Below, one piece after another: positions 1 through 9,466 of a DNA stretch of 64,000 nt; the stretch's first letter is position 1; each line of letters opens with the position of its first letter. The notes under the pieces were generated by a model. That model was not told where the DNA came from. It did not search any database and was given only the letters and a program-made list of their open reading frames with translations. The translations under genes and the position numbers were made by a program. Source of the DNA: Streptomyces colonosanans (lineage in GTDB: Bacteria > Actinomycetota > Actinomycetes > Streptomycetales > Streptomycetaceae); assembly GCF_001866645.1 (NCBI RefSeq), contig NZ_MLYP01000008.1, positions 62,001 through 126,000 of the forward strand, in the 5' to 3' direction.

Positions 1-2
1 AC

Positions 3-1145
3 CGGCGCCGCTACGCCTTCCTCGTCCTCACCCTCGCCGCCCTCGGCCGCCACGGTGCGCAGGTCGCCCTCGGTGAACTCGCCGACGCGGTCGCCGCCGA
101 CGCCGCGCGCATCGACGGCCTCGGCCTGGACACCACGCGCAAGACCGACCGGGACGCCTTCGTCGACGCCGTCACCTGGCTCACCGAGCGCGGCGCCCTC
201 GCCCTCACCGACGGCTCCGCCACCGCCTGGGCCGGCGACCCCGAGCGTGCGGAGGCCCTGTACGACATCGACCGCGAGATCCTCACCGCCGTCCACCAGC
301 CCACCCGAGTCCTGCAACACCTCACCTCGGTGACCGCGCTTCTCGATTCCGGCAGCGCGCTCGGCCTGGCCACGGGCCGAAACGCGCAGCGCCGCGATCA
401 AGCCCGCCGTGCTCGCCGTCTCGTCCTGGAGAACCCGGTCGCGTACTACGCCGACGCCGAGGCAGAGTTGCTCGGCCAGCTGCGTGCTCCTTCGCTCGCC
501 GAGGATCTGGAGCGTCTGACCGGCCTTGCCGTGGAGCGCCGTGCCGAGGGCGTCGCGCTTGTCGACACCTCCGGCAAACTGTCCGACATCCGTTTCCCCG
601 GTGGCGGCACGGTCGCCCAGGCCGCGCTGCTCCTCGGCGCCCGCATCAGCGAGGCCGCCCGGCGCACGGGGCGGCACGCCCCCGACCTGCTGCCCGCCCC
701 GACGGCCGCCGAACGCCTCGCCACCCGGGCCCGCCGCATCGACGCGGCCCTTCCGGCACGCGGACTGCTCTCGGAGCTCTCCGCCCCCGAGGAGGAGACG
801 CTGTACGAGGCCGCCGACGAGGAGGACGACGAGGCGGAGGAGACCCGCTACCCCTTCGTCACCGACTCCTGGCTGCGCGGCAGGCTGAAGGAGATCATCG
901 GCGAGTACGGCAAGGGTTTTGCCGCCGACCTGCGCGAGGACCCGGACCGGCTGCTCGCCCAGGTCCTGGACCTGCTGGCCGCCCTGTCGCTGGTCGCCCG
1001 CGTCGACGGCGGAGTGCTCGTGCTTCCGCTCCTTGCCCGCTACCGCGGGGTAAGCGTCCGCGTGAAGTCCCGTGTGCCCGCCCCGCGGCCCGCCGCCCAG
1101 ACCGCCCTGTCCGCCGACGACACCGTGAAGGAACCGACGCCGTGA
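3..1145 (+). CDS. jetB: Wadjet type III JetB (DUF2398/TIGR02678), 5'-truncated by window
   Basis: The reading frame is open from the first bases of the window, so the N-terminus lies outside it; about 380 residues are visible. The opening residues (RRRYAFLVLTLAALGR) and the C-terminal winged-helix-like stretch resemble the DUF2398/TIGR02678 family, the JetB kleisin-accessory subunit of type III Wadjet. Its stop overlaps the GTG start of the SMC-like gene by 4 bp, so the two are translationally coupled. In this family a DUF2397 gene (jetA) normally lies immediately upstream and should be found just left of position 1. JetB is expected to join JetA and JetC in a loop-extruding complex that selects circular plasmid DNA. 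The internal GTG at 330 is not the real start, because the frame is coding well before it. Confidence 0.8.
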   Translation, partial: RRRYAFLVLTLAALGRHGAQVALGELADAVAADAARIDGLGLDTTRKTDRDAFVDAVTWLTERGALALTDGSATAWAGDPERAEALYDIDREILTAVHQPTRVLQHLTSVTALLDSGSALGLATGRNAQRRDQARRARRLVLENPVAYYADAEAELLGQLRAPSLAEDLERLTGLAVERRAEGVALVDTSGKLSDIRFPGGGTVAQAALLLGARISEAARRTGRHAPDLLPAPTAAERLATRARRIDAALPARGLLSELSAPEEETLYEAADEEDDEAEETRYPFVTDSWLRGRLKEIIGEYGKGFAADLREDPDRLLAQVLDLLAALSLVARVDGGVLVLPLLARYRGVSVRVKSRVPAPRPAAQTALSADDTVKEPTP

Positions 1146-4100
1146 GCACCCCGGCTCCCGCCCTGGCCAGCACCCTCGCTCCCACCCCGGCCAGCACCCT
1201 CGCTCCCACCCCGGCCACCCGTTACATCCCCACGCGCGCCGGGATCGTCAACCTCTGGGACTACCGGGACGAGGAGTTCTCCTTCGCCGGCGGCTGGCTG
1301 GTGCTGCGCGGGCCCAACGGCTCCGGCAAGACCAAGGCCCTCGAAGTGCTCTTCCCGTTCGTCCTCGACGGCCGTATCGATCCCAAGCGGCTCAACCCGT
1401 TCGCGGCCGAGGACCGCACGATGAAGTCCAACCTGCTCTTCCGCGGGCAGGACAGCGCACTCGGCTACGTCTGGATCGAGTTCACCCACCGCACCAGTGG
1501 CGAGGCCGTCACCTGCGGCATCGGCCTGCACGCCCAGCGCCACCGGGACACTCCCGCCCGCTGGCACTTCGTCACCGACGGCCGCGTCGGCGAGGACTTC
1601 TCCCTCCTCACCGACGACGACCGGCCGATGACGAAGAAGCAACTCGCCGCCGAGCTCGGCCACGAGCTGATCGCCTCCCCGACCGACTACCGCGCCGCCG
1701 TCGACCAGCGGCTGTTCGGCCTCGGCCGGGAGCGGTACGAGCAACTGCTCACCCTCATCCTCACGCTGCGCCGCCCGCAGCTCGCCAAGAACCTAGACCC
1801 GGCCAAGCTCTCCGACACTCTCACCGAGGGCCTGCGCCCGCTGGACGACGACCTCATCGCCGAAGCCGCCCGCTCCTTCGACGACATGGAGTCCGTGCAG
1901 CGCACCCTGGAGGGACTGGCCGCCGCCGACGATGCCACCCGGGCCTTCCTCGCCGGCTATTCCACCTACCTGCGGGTCCACGCCCGCGTGGCCGCCGACC
2001 GACTCACCGCCCGCCGCACCGAGACCGCTGCCCGCACCGTCGCCCTGGACAACGCCGTGGCGGAGCTGGCGGCGGCCCGCGAGCAGCAGGCCGCCGCCGA
2101 GACCGGCGCCGAGACCACCGACGCCGCGCTCACCGCCCTGCGCGCCCGCCTCGACCAGCTGCGCTCCTCCGCCGCGTACCAGGCCATCGAGCAGCTCGCC
2201 GACCTGGAACGTCTGGTGCGTACCTGCGAGCACACCGCCCGGCAGGCCACCGCCGAACGCGAACGCCGTACCGCCGCCACCGGCCGCGCCCACGCCGAAG
2301 CCGAACACGCGGCCCAGCTTGCCGCCGAGCTCGAGGGCGCCGCCTCCCGTGATGCCGCCGCCGTCGCCGACCACGCCCGCACTGCGGGCATGGCCTGGTC
2401 CCCGGCCGACGCCGAGCCCGCCCGGCTCGCCGAGCGGTCCGCCGCGCTCGCCACCGCTCGCCACGACGGCGTGCGGGCCCTGCGCGCCGCCCAGCAGGAC
2501 TGCCGCAGCGCCGAGCAGACCCGCGACCTCGCCCGCAGCGCCCTCGACCGCGCCCGGGACGCGGTCAGTGGCGCCGAAACCGCCGGAACCGAAGCCGAGC
2601 GGGCGGTCGAGGCCGCCCGCGCCACGGCGCGGGAGGCGCTCGCCCAGTGGACGCGGGCCCATGGCCCGCTCCTCCCCGAGGGCGCCGCCGACCGCCTCGC
2701 CGAAGCCCTCGACCTCACCGGCGAGAACGTCACCGGCGAAGGGGAGGCGGCCACCCTCGCCGACACCTACGCCGAGGCCGCCGCCCCCGCCGTGCAGGAG
2801 CTGCGCGACGCCCTGGCCGCCCTGCGCGGTCGGCGCACCGACCTCGAACGCCGCCGGGCCGAAACCAAGGCCGAGCGCGACCGCATCGCCGCCGAGCACG
2901 ACGACGCTCCTCCCGCCGCCCGCGGCCGCACCGCCGACCGGGCCCAGGAGGTCGGCCTGCCGTTGTGGCAACTCGTCGACTTCGCCGAGCATCTGACGGA
3001 GGAGCAACAGGCTGGTCTGGAAGCAGCCCTGGAGGCCTCCGGCCTCCTCGACGCCCTCGTCACCGCCGAGGACACGCCCGTGCCGGCCGGGCACAGCGAC
3101 GGCTACCTGCACGCCCGCACACCCGTCGACGGACCCAGCCTGGCCGACCTGCTGCGCCCGGAGGACGGCACGCCGATCCCCTCCGCGCGCACCACCGCCG
3201 TCCTGCGCTCCGTGGCCGTCACCCCCGGCGCCGGCTCCGGCACCGCGCAGATCACCCCGGACGGCCGGTACGTCGCCGGCGTCCTCGTCGGCGCGCACAT
3301 CAAGGAGCACGCCGAGTACGTCGGCGCCACCGCCCGCGAGCGCCGCCGCGCCGCCCGCATCGCGGCCTGTGAGGCCCTGCTCGCCGAACTCGCCGCCGAA
3401 CTCGATGAGCTGGCACGCTCCCAGGCTCGTACCGATGCACGGCTGGAGGCGTATGCCGCCGCCCGTGCCGCCCTGCCCCGCACCACCGGCATCACCACCG
3501 CGCTGCGCGAACTCGACAAGGCCGCGGCGCGGCTGCGTGCCACCCGCGAGGCCGCCGACGCCGCCCAGGCCTCGTACGACGAGGCCGTGGCAGCCTCTTC
3601 AGTCGCCGAGCGAGCCCTGCGCCGCACCGCCGCCGAGCACGGCATCGCCCCTGATCGTGTCGACGCCGTCGAGACCGCCACCCGCGCCTTCGAGACGGCG
3701 GTACGCGAACTCGCCGCCCGCCGCCGCGAACACGCTCGGCAGGCGCAGGCCGCCGAAGCCGCCGCCGACCGGCTGAGCGCGGCAGCCGAGGACGAGGAAG
3801 CCGCCCTCGACGCCGAGCGCGCCGCGCGCCGCCGCCACGCCGAGGAGGCGGCGGGGCTCGACGCCCTCCAGGAGGCCGTCGGCGCGGAGGCGCAGGAGGT
3901 GATGCGCCAGGTGCATCAGGCCGAAGACGCCCTCGACGGGGCGGTCCGGGAGGCCGAGACGGCCACCGCCGCCCTGCATTCCGCCATCGCCGCCACCGCC
4001 TCCGCTGAGGCCCGGCGTACCGCGGCGGCCGAGACCCGCTCCGTCGCCGCCGCCGAGGAGAAGGAAACCGCTCGGGGCCTCGCCCCGTACGCGGCTCGTG

Positions 4101-5284
4101 AACTGCTCGACATCCTGCGCTGCCCGCCCGGCCTCAACTGGCCCGCCCAGGAGGCCGACTGGGCGGGCCAGGAGCTGCCCGCCGCAGCGGTAGCGGTCCA
4201 CGAGGCGATCCAGGCCGCCACCCGTGACCTCGCCCCCACCGAGAACAGCGTCAAGCAGTCCGTCACCCGCCTGACCAAGGCCCTGGACGACCTGCAGGCC
4301 CAGCTCGCCGCCGCCGGACAGGACTACCGGCCCGAATGGGACGGCTCCGACGGCATCATCGTCGTCCGCGTCGCCGACGAGGAAGGCCCGCTGCCCGTCG
4401 CCTCCTTCGCCCAGAAGATCGCCGAGCACCGCCGCGACCAGGCCGAGCTGCTCAGCGATTCCGAGCAGCGCATCCTCGAGGACGCCCTGCTCACCCGGCT
4501 CGCCCAGCAGATCCACGATCGCACGGTCGACGCCCGCGACCTCATCCGGCGCATGAACACCGACATGCGCCAACGCAGGATGTCCTCAGGTACGACGGTC
4601 GGTGTGAGCTGGTTGCTCGCCGACGGCCTCGACGACGAGCAGCGCGCCGTCTGCACCCTCCTCGACGCGGACGCCGCGCGGCTCGGCCCCGACGGGCTCG
4701 CCCGGATCCGCGCCCACTTCGCCGCGCAGATCAAGAACGCCCGCGCCCACCAGCGCGACCTGCCCTACCGCGAACTGCTGGCCCAGGTGCTGGACTACCG
4801 CCGCTGGCGGCAGTTCGCCTTCCAGCTCGTACGCCCCGACAGAAGCGAGGAGCGGCTCACCCGCGCCCGGCACAGCCGCCTCTCCGGCGGCGAGCAGTCC
4901 GTCTCGCTGCACCTGCCGCTGTTCGCCGCCGCGCACGCCATGCTCAACTCCGCGCACCCGGGCGCCCCGCGGCTGCTCGCCCTGGACGAGGCGTTCGCGG
5001 GCGTCGACGACACCGGCCGCGGCGAACTGATGTCGTTGGCCGCGCAGTTCGACCTCGACCTGTTCATGACCGGCTACGACCTGTGGGCCGCACACGCCTC
5101 CGTTCCCGCCGCCGCCCACTACGACCTCGCGCACTCGGCGATCGACCACACCGTCTCCGCGCTGCTGCTCCTCTGGGACGGCGAGAAGCTGCTCGCCGAC
5201 GACATCGACGACCTCACCGCCGCCCTCGGCTCACCCGGCACCCGCCGCGTACCCGGGCCGAAGGAGGCCGCCGTTGCCGACTGA
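1142..5284 (+). CDS. jetC: Wadjet type III JetC, SMC-like ATPase (TIGR02680)
   Basis: The product is 1380 aa, with a split ABC/SMC ATPase head. Walker A (GPNGSGKT) is near residues 58-65, the ABC signature (LSGGEQ) near 1248, and Walker B (RLLALDEAFAG) near 1277. Between them lie about 1100 residues of Ala/Glu/Arg-rich coiled coil. Length and layout fit TIGR02680, the JetC of type III Wadjet (SbcCD_C domain). JetC is expected to hydrolyse ATP to extrude DNA loops and so sense small circular DNA. The start is a GTG overlapping jetB by 4 bp. A short repeated Ala-Pro-Thr-Leu tract (residues about 3-25) precedes the conserved fold, so the true start could be slightly downstream. Confidence 0.9.
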   Translation: MSTPAPALASTLAPTPASTLAPTPATRYIPTRAGIVNLWDYRDEEFSFAGGWLVLRGPNGSGKTKALEVLFPFVLDGRIDPKRLNPFAAEDRTMKSNLLFRGQDSALGYVWIEFTHRTSGEAVTCGIGLHAQRHRDTPARWHFVTDGRVGEDFSLLTDDDRPMTKKQLAAELGHELIASPTDYRAAVDQRLFGLGRERYEQLLTLILTLRRPQLAKNLDPAKLSDTLTEGLRPLDDDLIAEAARSFDDMESVQRTLEGLAAADDATRAFLAGYSTYLRVHARVAADRLTARRTETAARTVALDNAVAELAAAREQQAAAETGAETTDAALTALRARLDQLRSSAAYQAIEQLADLERLVRTCEHTARQATAERERRTAATGRAHAEAEHAAQLAAELEGAASRDAAAVADHARTAGMAWSPADAEPARLAERSAALATARHDGVRALRAAQQDCRSAEQTRDLARSALDRARDAVSGAETAGTEAERAVEAARATAREALAQWTRAHGPLLPEGAADRLAEALDLTGENVTGEGEAATLADTYAEAAAPAVQELRDALAALRGRRTDLERRRAETKAERDRIAAEHDDAPPAARGRTADRAQEVGLPLWQLVDFAEHLTEEQQAGLEAALEASGLLDALVTAEDTPVPAGHSDGYLHARTPVDGPSLADLLRPEDGTPIPSARTTAVLRSVAVTPGAGSGTAQITPDGRYVAGVLVGAHIKEHAEYVGATARERRRAARIAACEALLAELAAELDELARSQARTDARLEAYAAARAALPRTTGITTALRELDKAAARLRATREAADAAQASYDEAVAASSVAERALRRTAAEHGIAPDRVDAVETATRAFETAVRELAARRREHARQAQAAEAAADRLSAAAEDEEAALDAERAARRRHAEEAAGLDALQEAVGAEAQEVMRQVHQAEDALDGAVREAETATAALHSAIAATASAEARRTAAAETRSVAAAEEKETARGLAPYAARELLDILRCPPGLNWPAQEADWAGQELPAAAVAVHEAIQAATRDLAPTENSVKQSVTRLTKALDDLQAQLAAAGQDYRPEWDGSDGIIVVRVADEEGPLPVASFAQKIAEHRRDQAELLSDSEQRILEDALLTRLAQQIHDRTVDARDLIRRMNTDMRQRRMSSGTTVGVSWLLADGLDDEQRAVCTLLDADAARLGPDGLARIRAHFAAQIKNARAHQRDLPYRELLAQVLDYRRWRQFAFQLVRPDRSEERLTRARHSRLSGGEQSVSLHLPLFAAAHAMLNSAHPGAPRLLALDEAFAGVDDTGRGELMSLAAQFDLDLFMTGYDLWAAHASVPAAAHYDLAHSAIDHTVSALLLLWDGEKLLADDIDDLTAALGSPGTRRVPGPKEAAVAD

Positions 5285-6515
5285 GCAGCACGGCTACGAG
5301 GACCTGCGCGGTGAGGGCTGGACCCGGCTCCTGGCCACCGCCCGCCGCAAGCTGGAACGCACCTCAGGCGCGCTCGACGGCGAGATCGGCCTCTCCACCC
5401 CCAGCGAGGCCGAGCGCCGTACCGTCATCGGCGTCACCGGCCGCTACCGTCCCGAGACCGCCAAGCGCCTCGCCGTCCCTCTCACCGCCCTCGACACCTA
5501 CCTGTACGACCGCTACGGCACCGGCCTGCTCCAGACCCTCGGCCACCTGAACGGCCCCCTGCGCGACCGGCCCGCGGAACGCGCCGACGAGGACACCCGC
5601 CGCGGACAGGTCCTGGCCTGCGCCCGCTCCAGCCGCCTCGCCGCCGAGAGCTGGTTCGCGGCCTGGTTGGACCGCCTCGCCGCCGACGGCACCCTGACCC
5701 GCCTGCTGCGACGCGGGGACGCACCCCTGATCGACGCGGCGGTGCGCGTCCTGGAAAAACTCCCCGAGGACCCCTCCCGCATCCTGCCGCTTCCGGTCCT
5801 CGCCGAATGGGCCACCGGCGATACCAAAGCCCTCGTCCCCGGCACCCCGCTCGAACAGCTCGTCCTGCGCGCCCTCGCCCAGCGCACAGGCGACGACGTC
5901 CCGCGCGAGAGGGCCGGACGCCGTGCCCTGTGGGAGAGCGCGGGCGCCATCGCCGACGACCTCGCCAGCCAGGTCCTCGTCCTGGGCATCCGCCCCGAGG
6001 GCGACACGGTGGTCTGCGACTGGCTGCGCGACGCCGCCGACTTCGGCATCCCGTTCCGGCTCACCCTCCACCAGCTCGCATCCGACCCCATCGTCCCCGC
6101 CGCCGGTGACATCTTCGTGTGCGAGAACCCGGCCGTCCTGCGCGCGGCCGCCGCCGAACTCGAAGCCGGGAGCGCGGCCCTGGTGTGCACCGAGGGCGTA
6201 CCGTCCGCCGCCTGTCACCAACTGCTCGCCGACGCAGTACGCGCCGGAGCCCGGCTGTACTGGCGGGCCGACTTCGACTGGGTGGGCCTGCGCATCACCG
6301 CGACCGCCGTGGAACGCCACGGGGCCCGCCCCTGGCGCATGACCACCGCCGACTACCGGGAAGCCCTCGCCCAGGGCCAGTCCACACCTCTCGGCGGCCC
6401 GCCCGCGGCCAGCCCCTGGGACCCCCGACTGGCGCGGGCCATGAGGGAGTCGGGTCAAGCCGTCATGGAGGAGCGCCTGCTGCCCGCGCTCCTGGCCGAC
6501 CTCACCCGCACCTGA
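5274..6515 (+). CDS. jetD: Wadjet type III JetD, Toprim nuclease (TIGR02679, DUF3323/DUF2399)
   Basis: The product is 413 aa and matches the DUF3323-DUF2399 architecture of the type III Wadjet nuclease subunit. The C-terminal DUF2399 part carries the Toprim-like acidic segment YWRADFDWVGLRI near residues 330-341. A TTG start is chosen because an AAGGAGG ribosome site lies 6-12 bases upstream; the start overlaps the end of jetC by 11 bp. JetD should dock on the JetABC motor and cleave extruded circular DNA, giving plasmid immunity. It is the last gene of the operon, and the next 500 bp hold no recognisable gene. Confidence 0.88.
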   Translation: MPTEQHGYEDLRGEGWTRLLATARRKLERTSGALDGEIGLSTPSEAERRTVIGVTGRYRPETAKRLAVPLTALDTYLYDRYGTGLLQTLGHLNGPLRDRPAERADEDTRRGQVLACARSSRLAAESWFAAWLDRLAADGTLTRLLRRGDAPLIDAAVRVLEKLPEDPSRILPLPVLAEWATGDTKALVPGTPLEQLVLRALAQRTGDDVPRERAGRRALWESAGAIADDLASQVLVLGIRPEGDTVVCDWLRDAADFGIPFRLTLHQLASDPIVPAAGDIFVCENPAVLRAAAAELEAGSAALVCTEGVPSAACHQLLADAVRAGARLYWRADFDWVGLRITATAVERHGARPWRMTTADYREALAQGQSTPLGGPPAASPWDPRLARAMRESGQAVMEERLLPALLADLTRT

Positions 6516-7040
6516 CACCGATGACCGCCAGACCGGCTCGGATGATCAGGGGGCTGGCGGGGCGCTCGGAGCATGGGGACGGGCGGAACCGCTGGTCGGC
6601 GGCGGGCAGCTGGTCATTCAAACGGTGGTGCAGCTGAACCGGTAGGCACGCAGCGGCGGGAGCACGTCCTGGAAGAGCTCGGCAGGTCAGGTGACGTGCG
6701 AGGTTGAATCAAACTGAGGCGGTGGGGAGGGGCTGTTCGGTCCAGATGGACTTGCTCCATCTGCATCCTGCTCTCCGCCGTCCCGGCCGACGGTGTCATG
6801 ACAGATGCGGCGAGGTGGCGCCTTGTACGCGGCGTTGAATGCCTCCTGGCCCGTCGTGTCCGGGATCAGGTCGGCGGGGCAGGGTCTGGCAGGGGTTGCA
6901 TGAGACGCATCGTTCCAGGGCGGGCGGGCCGCAGTGACGCCGACACGGAGGGCGTTGGGCCTTGGTGCACCGGTACAGCGCAGTTGGTGACCGGTCCTGT
7001 GCAGGCCCATCGAACCGGCCACCAACGCAGTCCGCCCTGC
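6516..7040. other. 525-bp gap after the Wadjet operon
   Basis: I see no gene, tRNA or clear terminator here. Several long open frames exist on both strands, but none has a ribosome site plus a recognisable protein; they are typical GC-rich chance frames. Minus-strand reading around 6700-6900 gives low-complexity Pro/Ser text. Confidence 0.5.
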
Positions 7041-8336
7041 TCAGAAGCGGTGGCTCTGAAGGTCGCCCAGCAGGGTGTTGAGTTGCTTCTCCTGCTCGGC
7101 GGCTGGAGCGGGCTGGATGTTGCCGTGGTCGATGGCGTACGTCTTGAGGACCTCATCCATCTGGTGGTCGAGCAGGGTCCAGGTCGTGTTGTTGACCGCC
7201 TGCAACGAGGTGGCGTCGGCGTCCCAGTCGTCGCGCATCTTCTGCACGGTGGCATGGGAGGCCGCGACCGTCCCGGCCCGGTCCTGAGCGATTGCCGTCT
7301 GGGCAAGCTTCTCGTACTTCGCCACTGCCTCGGTCGTCTGCTTGCCGGTCAGAGCCGTCTTCGGGCAAGCCGGCATCGTCTCGCTCTGACCGGTCGGGTC
7401 GCAGGTGACGTGGGGCTGGTTGTGGGCCCAGATCATCAGCGCGACGGTGCCGGCAGCGATTACTGCGAAGCCTCCGAGCGCGATGCGTTCCTTGCGCGCG
7501 TTGGTGACCGACGGCTCGTGCGTCGTCACGGAGGTCTCGCCGACGTCCCTGCGGCTGATCGTCAGGTAGATGACCGTGGCCAGGATGGCGCCGAGGAAGA
7601 TCAGGCTGGTGGCGAAGGTGCCCAGGCCGAGTCCAACCGGGTCGCCGGGGTTGGCCGCGGCCTTCGGGGAGGCGAGCCAGTCACCGATGTTGGCACCGAG
7701 AGGGCGGGTGAGGATGTAGGCGAGCCAGAACGAAAGAACCGGGTTGGCGCCGAACTTCCACAGCGCGGTGATCGACGCGATGAGGCCCAGCGGCAGGAGC
7801 ACCGACTGCGCGGGCGTCCAGTTGGTCAGCTCCAGCGTCCAGTCACCGAGGGCGGTGCCCAGCGCGAACGTCACCAGGACGGTCAGCCAGTAGAACGCCT
7901 CACGCGGGAAGGTCGTGATGCTGTGGATCGACAGGGTCCGCTCGCGCAGCCACCAGACCCCGAAGACGAGGGCCAGCAGGACCGAGAACACCGTCGAGCT
8001 GAGCCATAGCGGGACGTGTTGCTTATCGGTGAGCATGTCGGTGTACAGCGTGCCGGTGACACTGACCACCACCACGGTGAGCCAGTACGCGAACGGGATG
8101 TAGCGCTTCGTGCGGAACTGGACCATCAGCACGATCGCGAATACCGCGGTGAACAACAGCATGGTGTTGGTCAGGCCGAAGCCCAGCGTCTCGTTGATGT
8201 AGTCGGCGAAACTCTCGCCGACGGTCGTGCAGAGGATCTTGATGATCCAGAACCAGACCGTGACCTCGGGCACCTTGTTCAACAGGCGGCTGCCCGCGGC
8301 ATGACGAGCAGTCGCGGTAGTCGTCGAAGTTGTCAT
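7041..8336 (-). CDS. COG4705-like multi-spanning membrane protein with extra C-terminal domain
   Basis: The product is 431 aa. The first ~290 residues resemble the COG4705 family of uncharacterised membrane proteins: VPEVTVWFWIIKILCTTVGE near the N-terminus followed by about eight hydrophobic segments. A further membrane segment (ALGGFAVIAAGTVALMIWA) then leads to a ~130-residue hydrophilic helical tail with two Cys residues, which the 284-aa paralogue at 9467-10321 lacks. The ATG is chosen because GAGGA precedes it by about 6 bases. A perfect inverted repeat lies 65-84 bases upstream. The family function is unknown; metal or stress roles have been suggested but nothing here proves one. Confidence 0.75.
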   Translation of the reverse strand: MTTSTTTATARHAAGSRLLNKVPEVTVWFWIIKILCTTVGESFADYINETLGFGLTNTMLLFTAVFAIVLMVQFRTKRYIPFAYWLTVVVVSVTGTLYTDMLTDKQHVPLWLSSTVFSVLLALVFGVWWLRERTLSIHSITTFPREAFYWLTVLVTFALGTALGDWTLELTNWTPAQSVLLPLGLIASITALWKFGANPVLSFWLAYILTRPLGANIGDWLASPKAAANPGDPVGLGLGTFATSLIFLGAILATVIYLTISRRDVGETSVTTHEPSVTNARKERIALGGFAVIAAGTVALMIWAHNQPHVTCDPTGQSETMPACPKTALTGKQTTEAVAKYEKLAQTAIAQDRAGTVAASHATVQKMRDDWDADATSLQAVNNTTWTLLDHQMDEVLKTYAIDHGNIQPAPAAEQEKQLNTLLGDLQSHRF

Positions 8337-8400
8337 GCAATCCTCACATGGACGGGTGGCAGCACAGAGGGGGCGCCCCTCACGTCTGCGGAACGGTAAC

Positions 8401-8420
8401 TGTCTACATGTGTGTAGACA
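8401..8420. promoter_or_regulatory. perfect inverted repeat, putative operator of the 7041-8336 gene
   Basis: TGTCTACA and TGTAGACA are exact 8-bp inverted arms separated by TGTG. The site lies 65 bp upstream of the minus-strand start at 8336, where an operator would sit. The inner TACA...TGTA core loosely resembles BlaI/CopY or MarR-type operators. No regulator gene is adjacent, so the cognate protein is unknown. Confidence 0.5.
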
Positions 8421-9055
8421 AGCGCGGCCTCGGACCTGGCGGGCGCTGGGATGACTCCCATTGCTCGCCAAGTCCACTCGGGACGCGCCGCCGGAGGCGT
8501 AGTCCGTGACGCGTTCTTTCCTCGGCCTGCGCGAGGACTTTCTGTATGCCTGTTATGACCCGGGAGTGATACACCTTGTTATGCGGGATCTTGAGATATT
8601 CCTGTGTGATGCAGAACACGCCTTTACTGCCTGCGCCGCCTGACGGGAAGGCGCCGGAAAGGCGCCGATGTCCCTCATGGGAGCCGCCGAGATCAGACAG
8701 ACTCTCGGTGCCGAAGTCATCAGCAGGCGAGCATGAGCCGCCTTCGGAAGCCTTCGGCTTCTCAGGTCAGACCGCGCCCCTGCTGGTCGGCCGGAAGGTC
8801 TCAACCTCCTAGCCGGGCCAAAGGGATTCGTGGAGTTAATTCGAGCTCTGGGCGGCGGCGTTGGCCAGAATTCTGGGAACTTCGTCCCGGAATTCAACCT
8901 GAGGAGCGCAGGAATCCGCATCGCCCAATCCCCCGTACGTCCTCCCCGCCTGGCTGAACAGAGATCCCCCTGCCCCATCCAGCGCCGGTGAGGTGGTGCG
9001 AGCCCGCCTCAGTCGATTGTTCGCCGACTAGCTTCTGGTCTCCTTGCCGGGTGTC
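8421..9055. other. gene-free stretch with hairpins
   Basis: No supported gene. Two self-complementary elements stand out. GGCGCC repeats flank GGAAA near 8651-8667. An 11-bp stem occurs at 8868-8878 / 8885-8895 (GAATTCTGGGA against TCCCGGAATTC, one G-T pair) with a six-base loop. They may be terminators or recombination scars. Confidence 0.4.
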
Positions 9056-9200
9056 CACCTCTGGAACCACCGGACTCTCAGGCGTTTCATGGGTCATACC
9101 GCACGACTGTGCCAGCGGGAACCTGAACACATCCTGACTGCGGCCCGTTGATCACTCTCGCAACACGAGCAGCATGGATCCATGCACACACGCGCCTCAC
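9056..9200 (-). pseudogene. truncated duplicate of the 5' end and promoter of the 9467-10321 gene
   Basis: Minus-strand translation around 9056-9115 gives MTHETPESPVVPEV, matching VTYETSESQVVPED at the start of the 284-aa COG4705-like protein. The DNA upstream also aligns: a CCTGAAC-CATCCTGACTG block and a CATGG-CCATG palindrome occur at the same relative positions in both. The copy breaks off after about 20 codons. It is a remnant of a third paralogue or of an abortive duplication. Confidence 0.7.
9172..9185. promoter_or_regulatory. palindrome upstream of the truncated COG4705 copy
   Basis: GCATGGATCCATGC is a perfect 14-bp palindrome about 60 bp upstream of the remnant start. A related palindrome, CATGGCGCCATG, sits at the equivalent place (10387-10398) before the intact gene. 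The arms (CATGG/CCATG) are conserved and the two central bases differ, as in a protein-binding operator. Confidence 0.45.
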
Positions 9201-9227
9201 GTCACCGGAAGACCTCTTTGACTTGAG

Positions 9228-9365
9228 CCGCTGTAGGAGCTGCAGACCGACCTTGTAGAAGCGGCACTCGTCGCCCAGCGGGTCGACGATGTCGTCAGCG
9301 GTTCGGCGGTCGTCGCAATCCAAGGCAACGATGATCCGGCTGTTCGGATTTACGACGCCATTGTG
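9228..9365 (-). pseudogene. N-terminal fragment of an OMP decarboxylase-like protein (pyrF)
   Basis: Minus-strand translation reads NSRIIVALDCDDRRTADDIV and soon after GDECRFYKVGLQLLQR. This is the conserved N-terminus of orotidine-5'-phosphate decarboxylase (the strand-1 Asp and the FKxG-like Lys segment). Similarity stops after about 45 residues, there is no in-frame start codon at the expected place, and the rest of the barrel is missing. It is a dead scrap, presumably left by a deletion or insertion in this region. Confidence 0.7.
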
Positions 9366-9466
9366 CCTGTCTGCACCGCCTGTTGATCGGTCACAGTGCC
9401 AGGCACACGTGCCATGCCGATCTGGCCGGAACGCGTGCGGCCGGACCCACCGAACCGACGTGTGGC

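Noticed and set aside
1793..3310. 505-codon minus-strand frame inside jetC
   Set aside because: Gly/Ala/Val-rich shadow of the coiled-coil region with no motif or ribosome site.
6798..8009. Plus-strand frame opposite the COG4705-like gene
   Set aside because: The minus strand gives a clear membrane protein with a ribosome site; the plus frame is its shadow.
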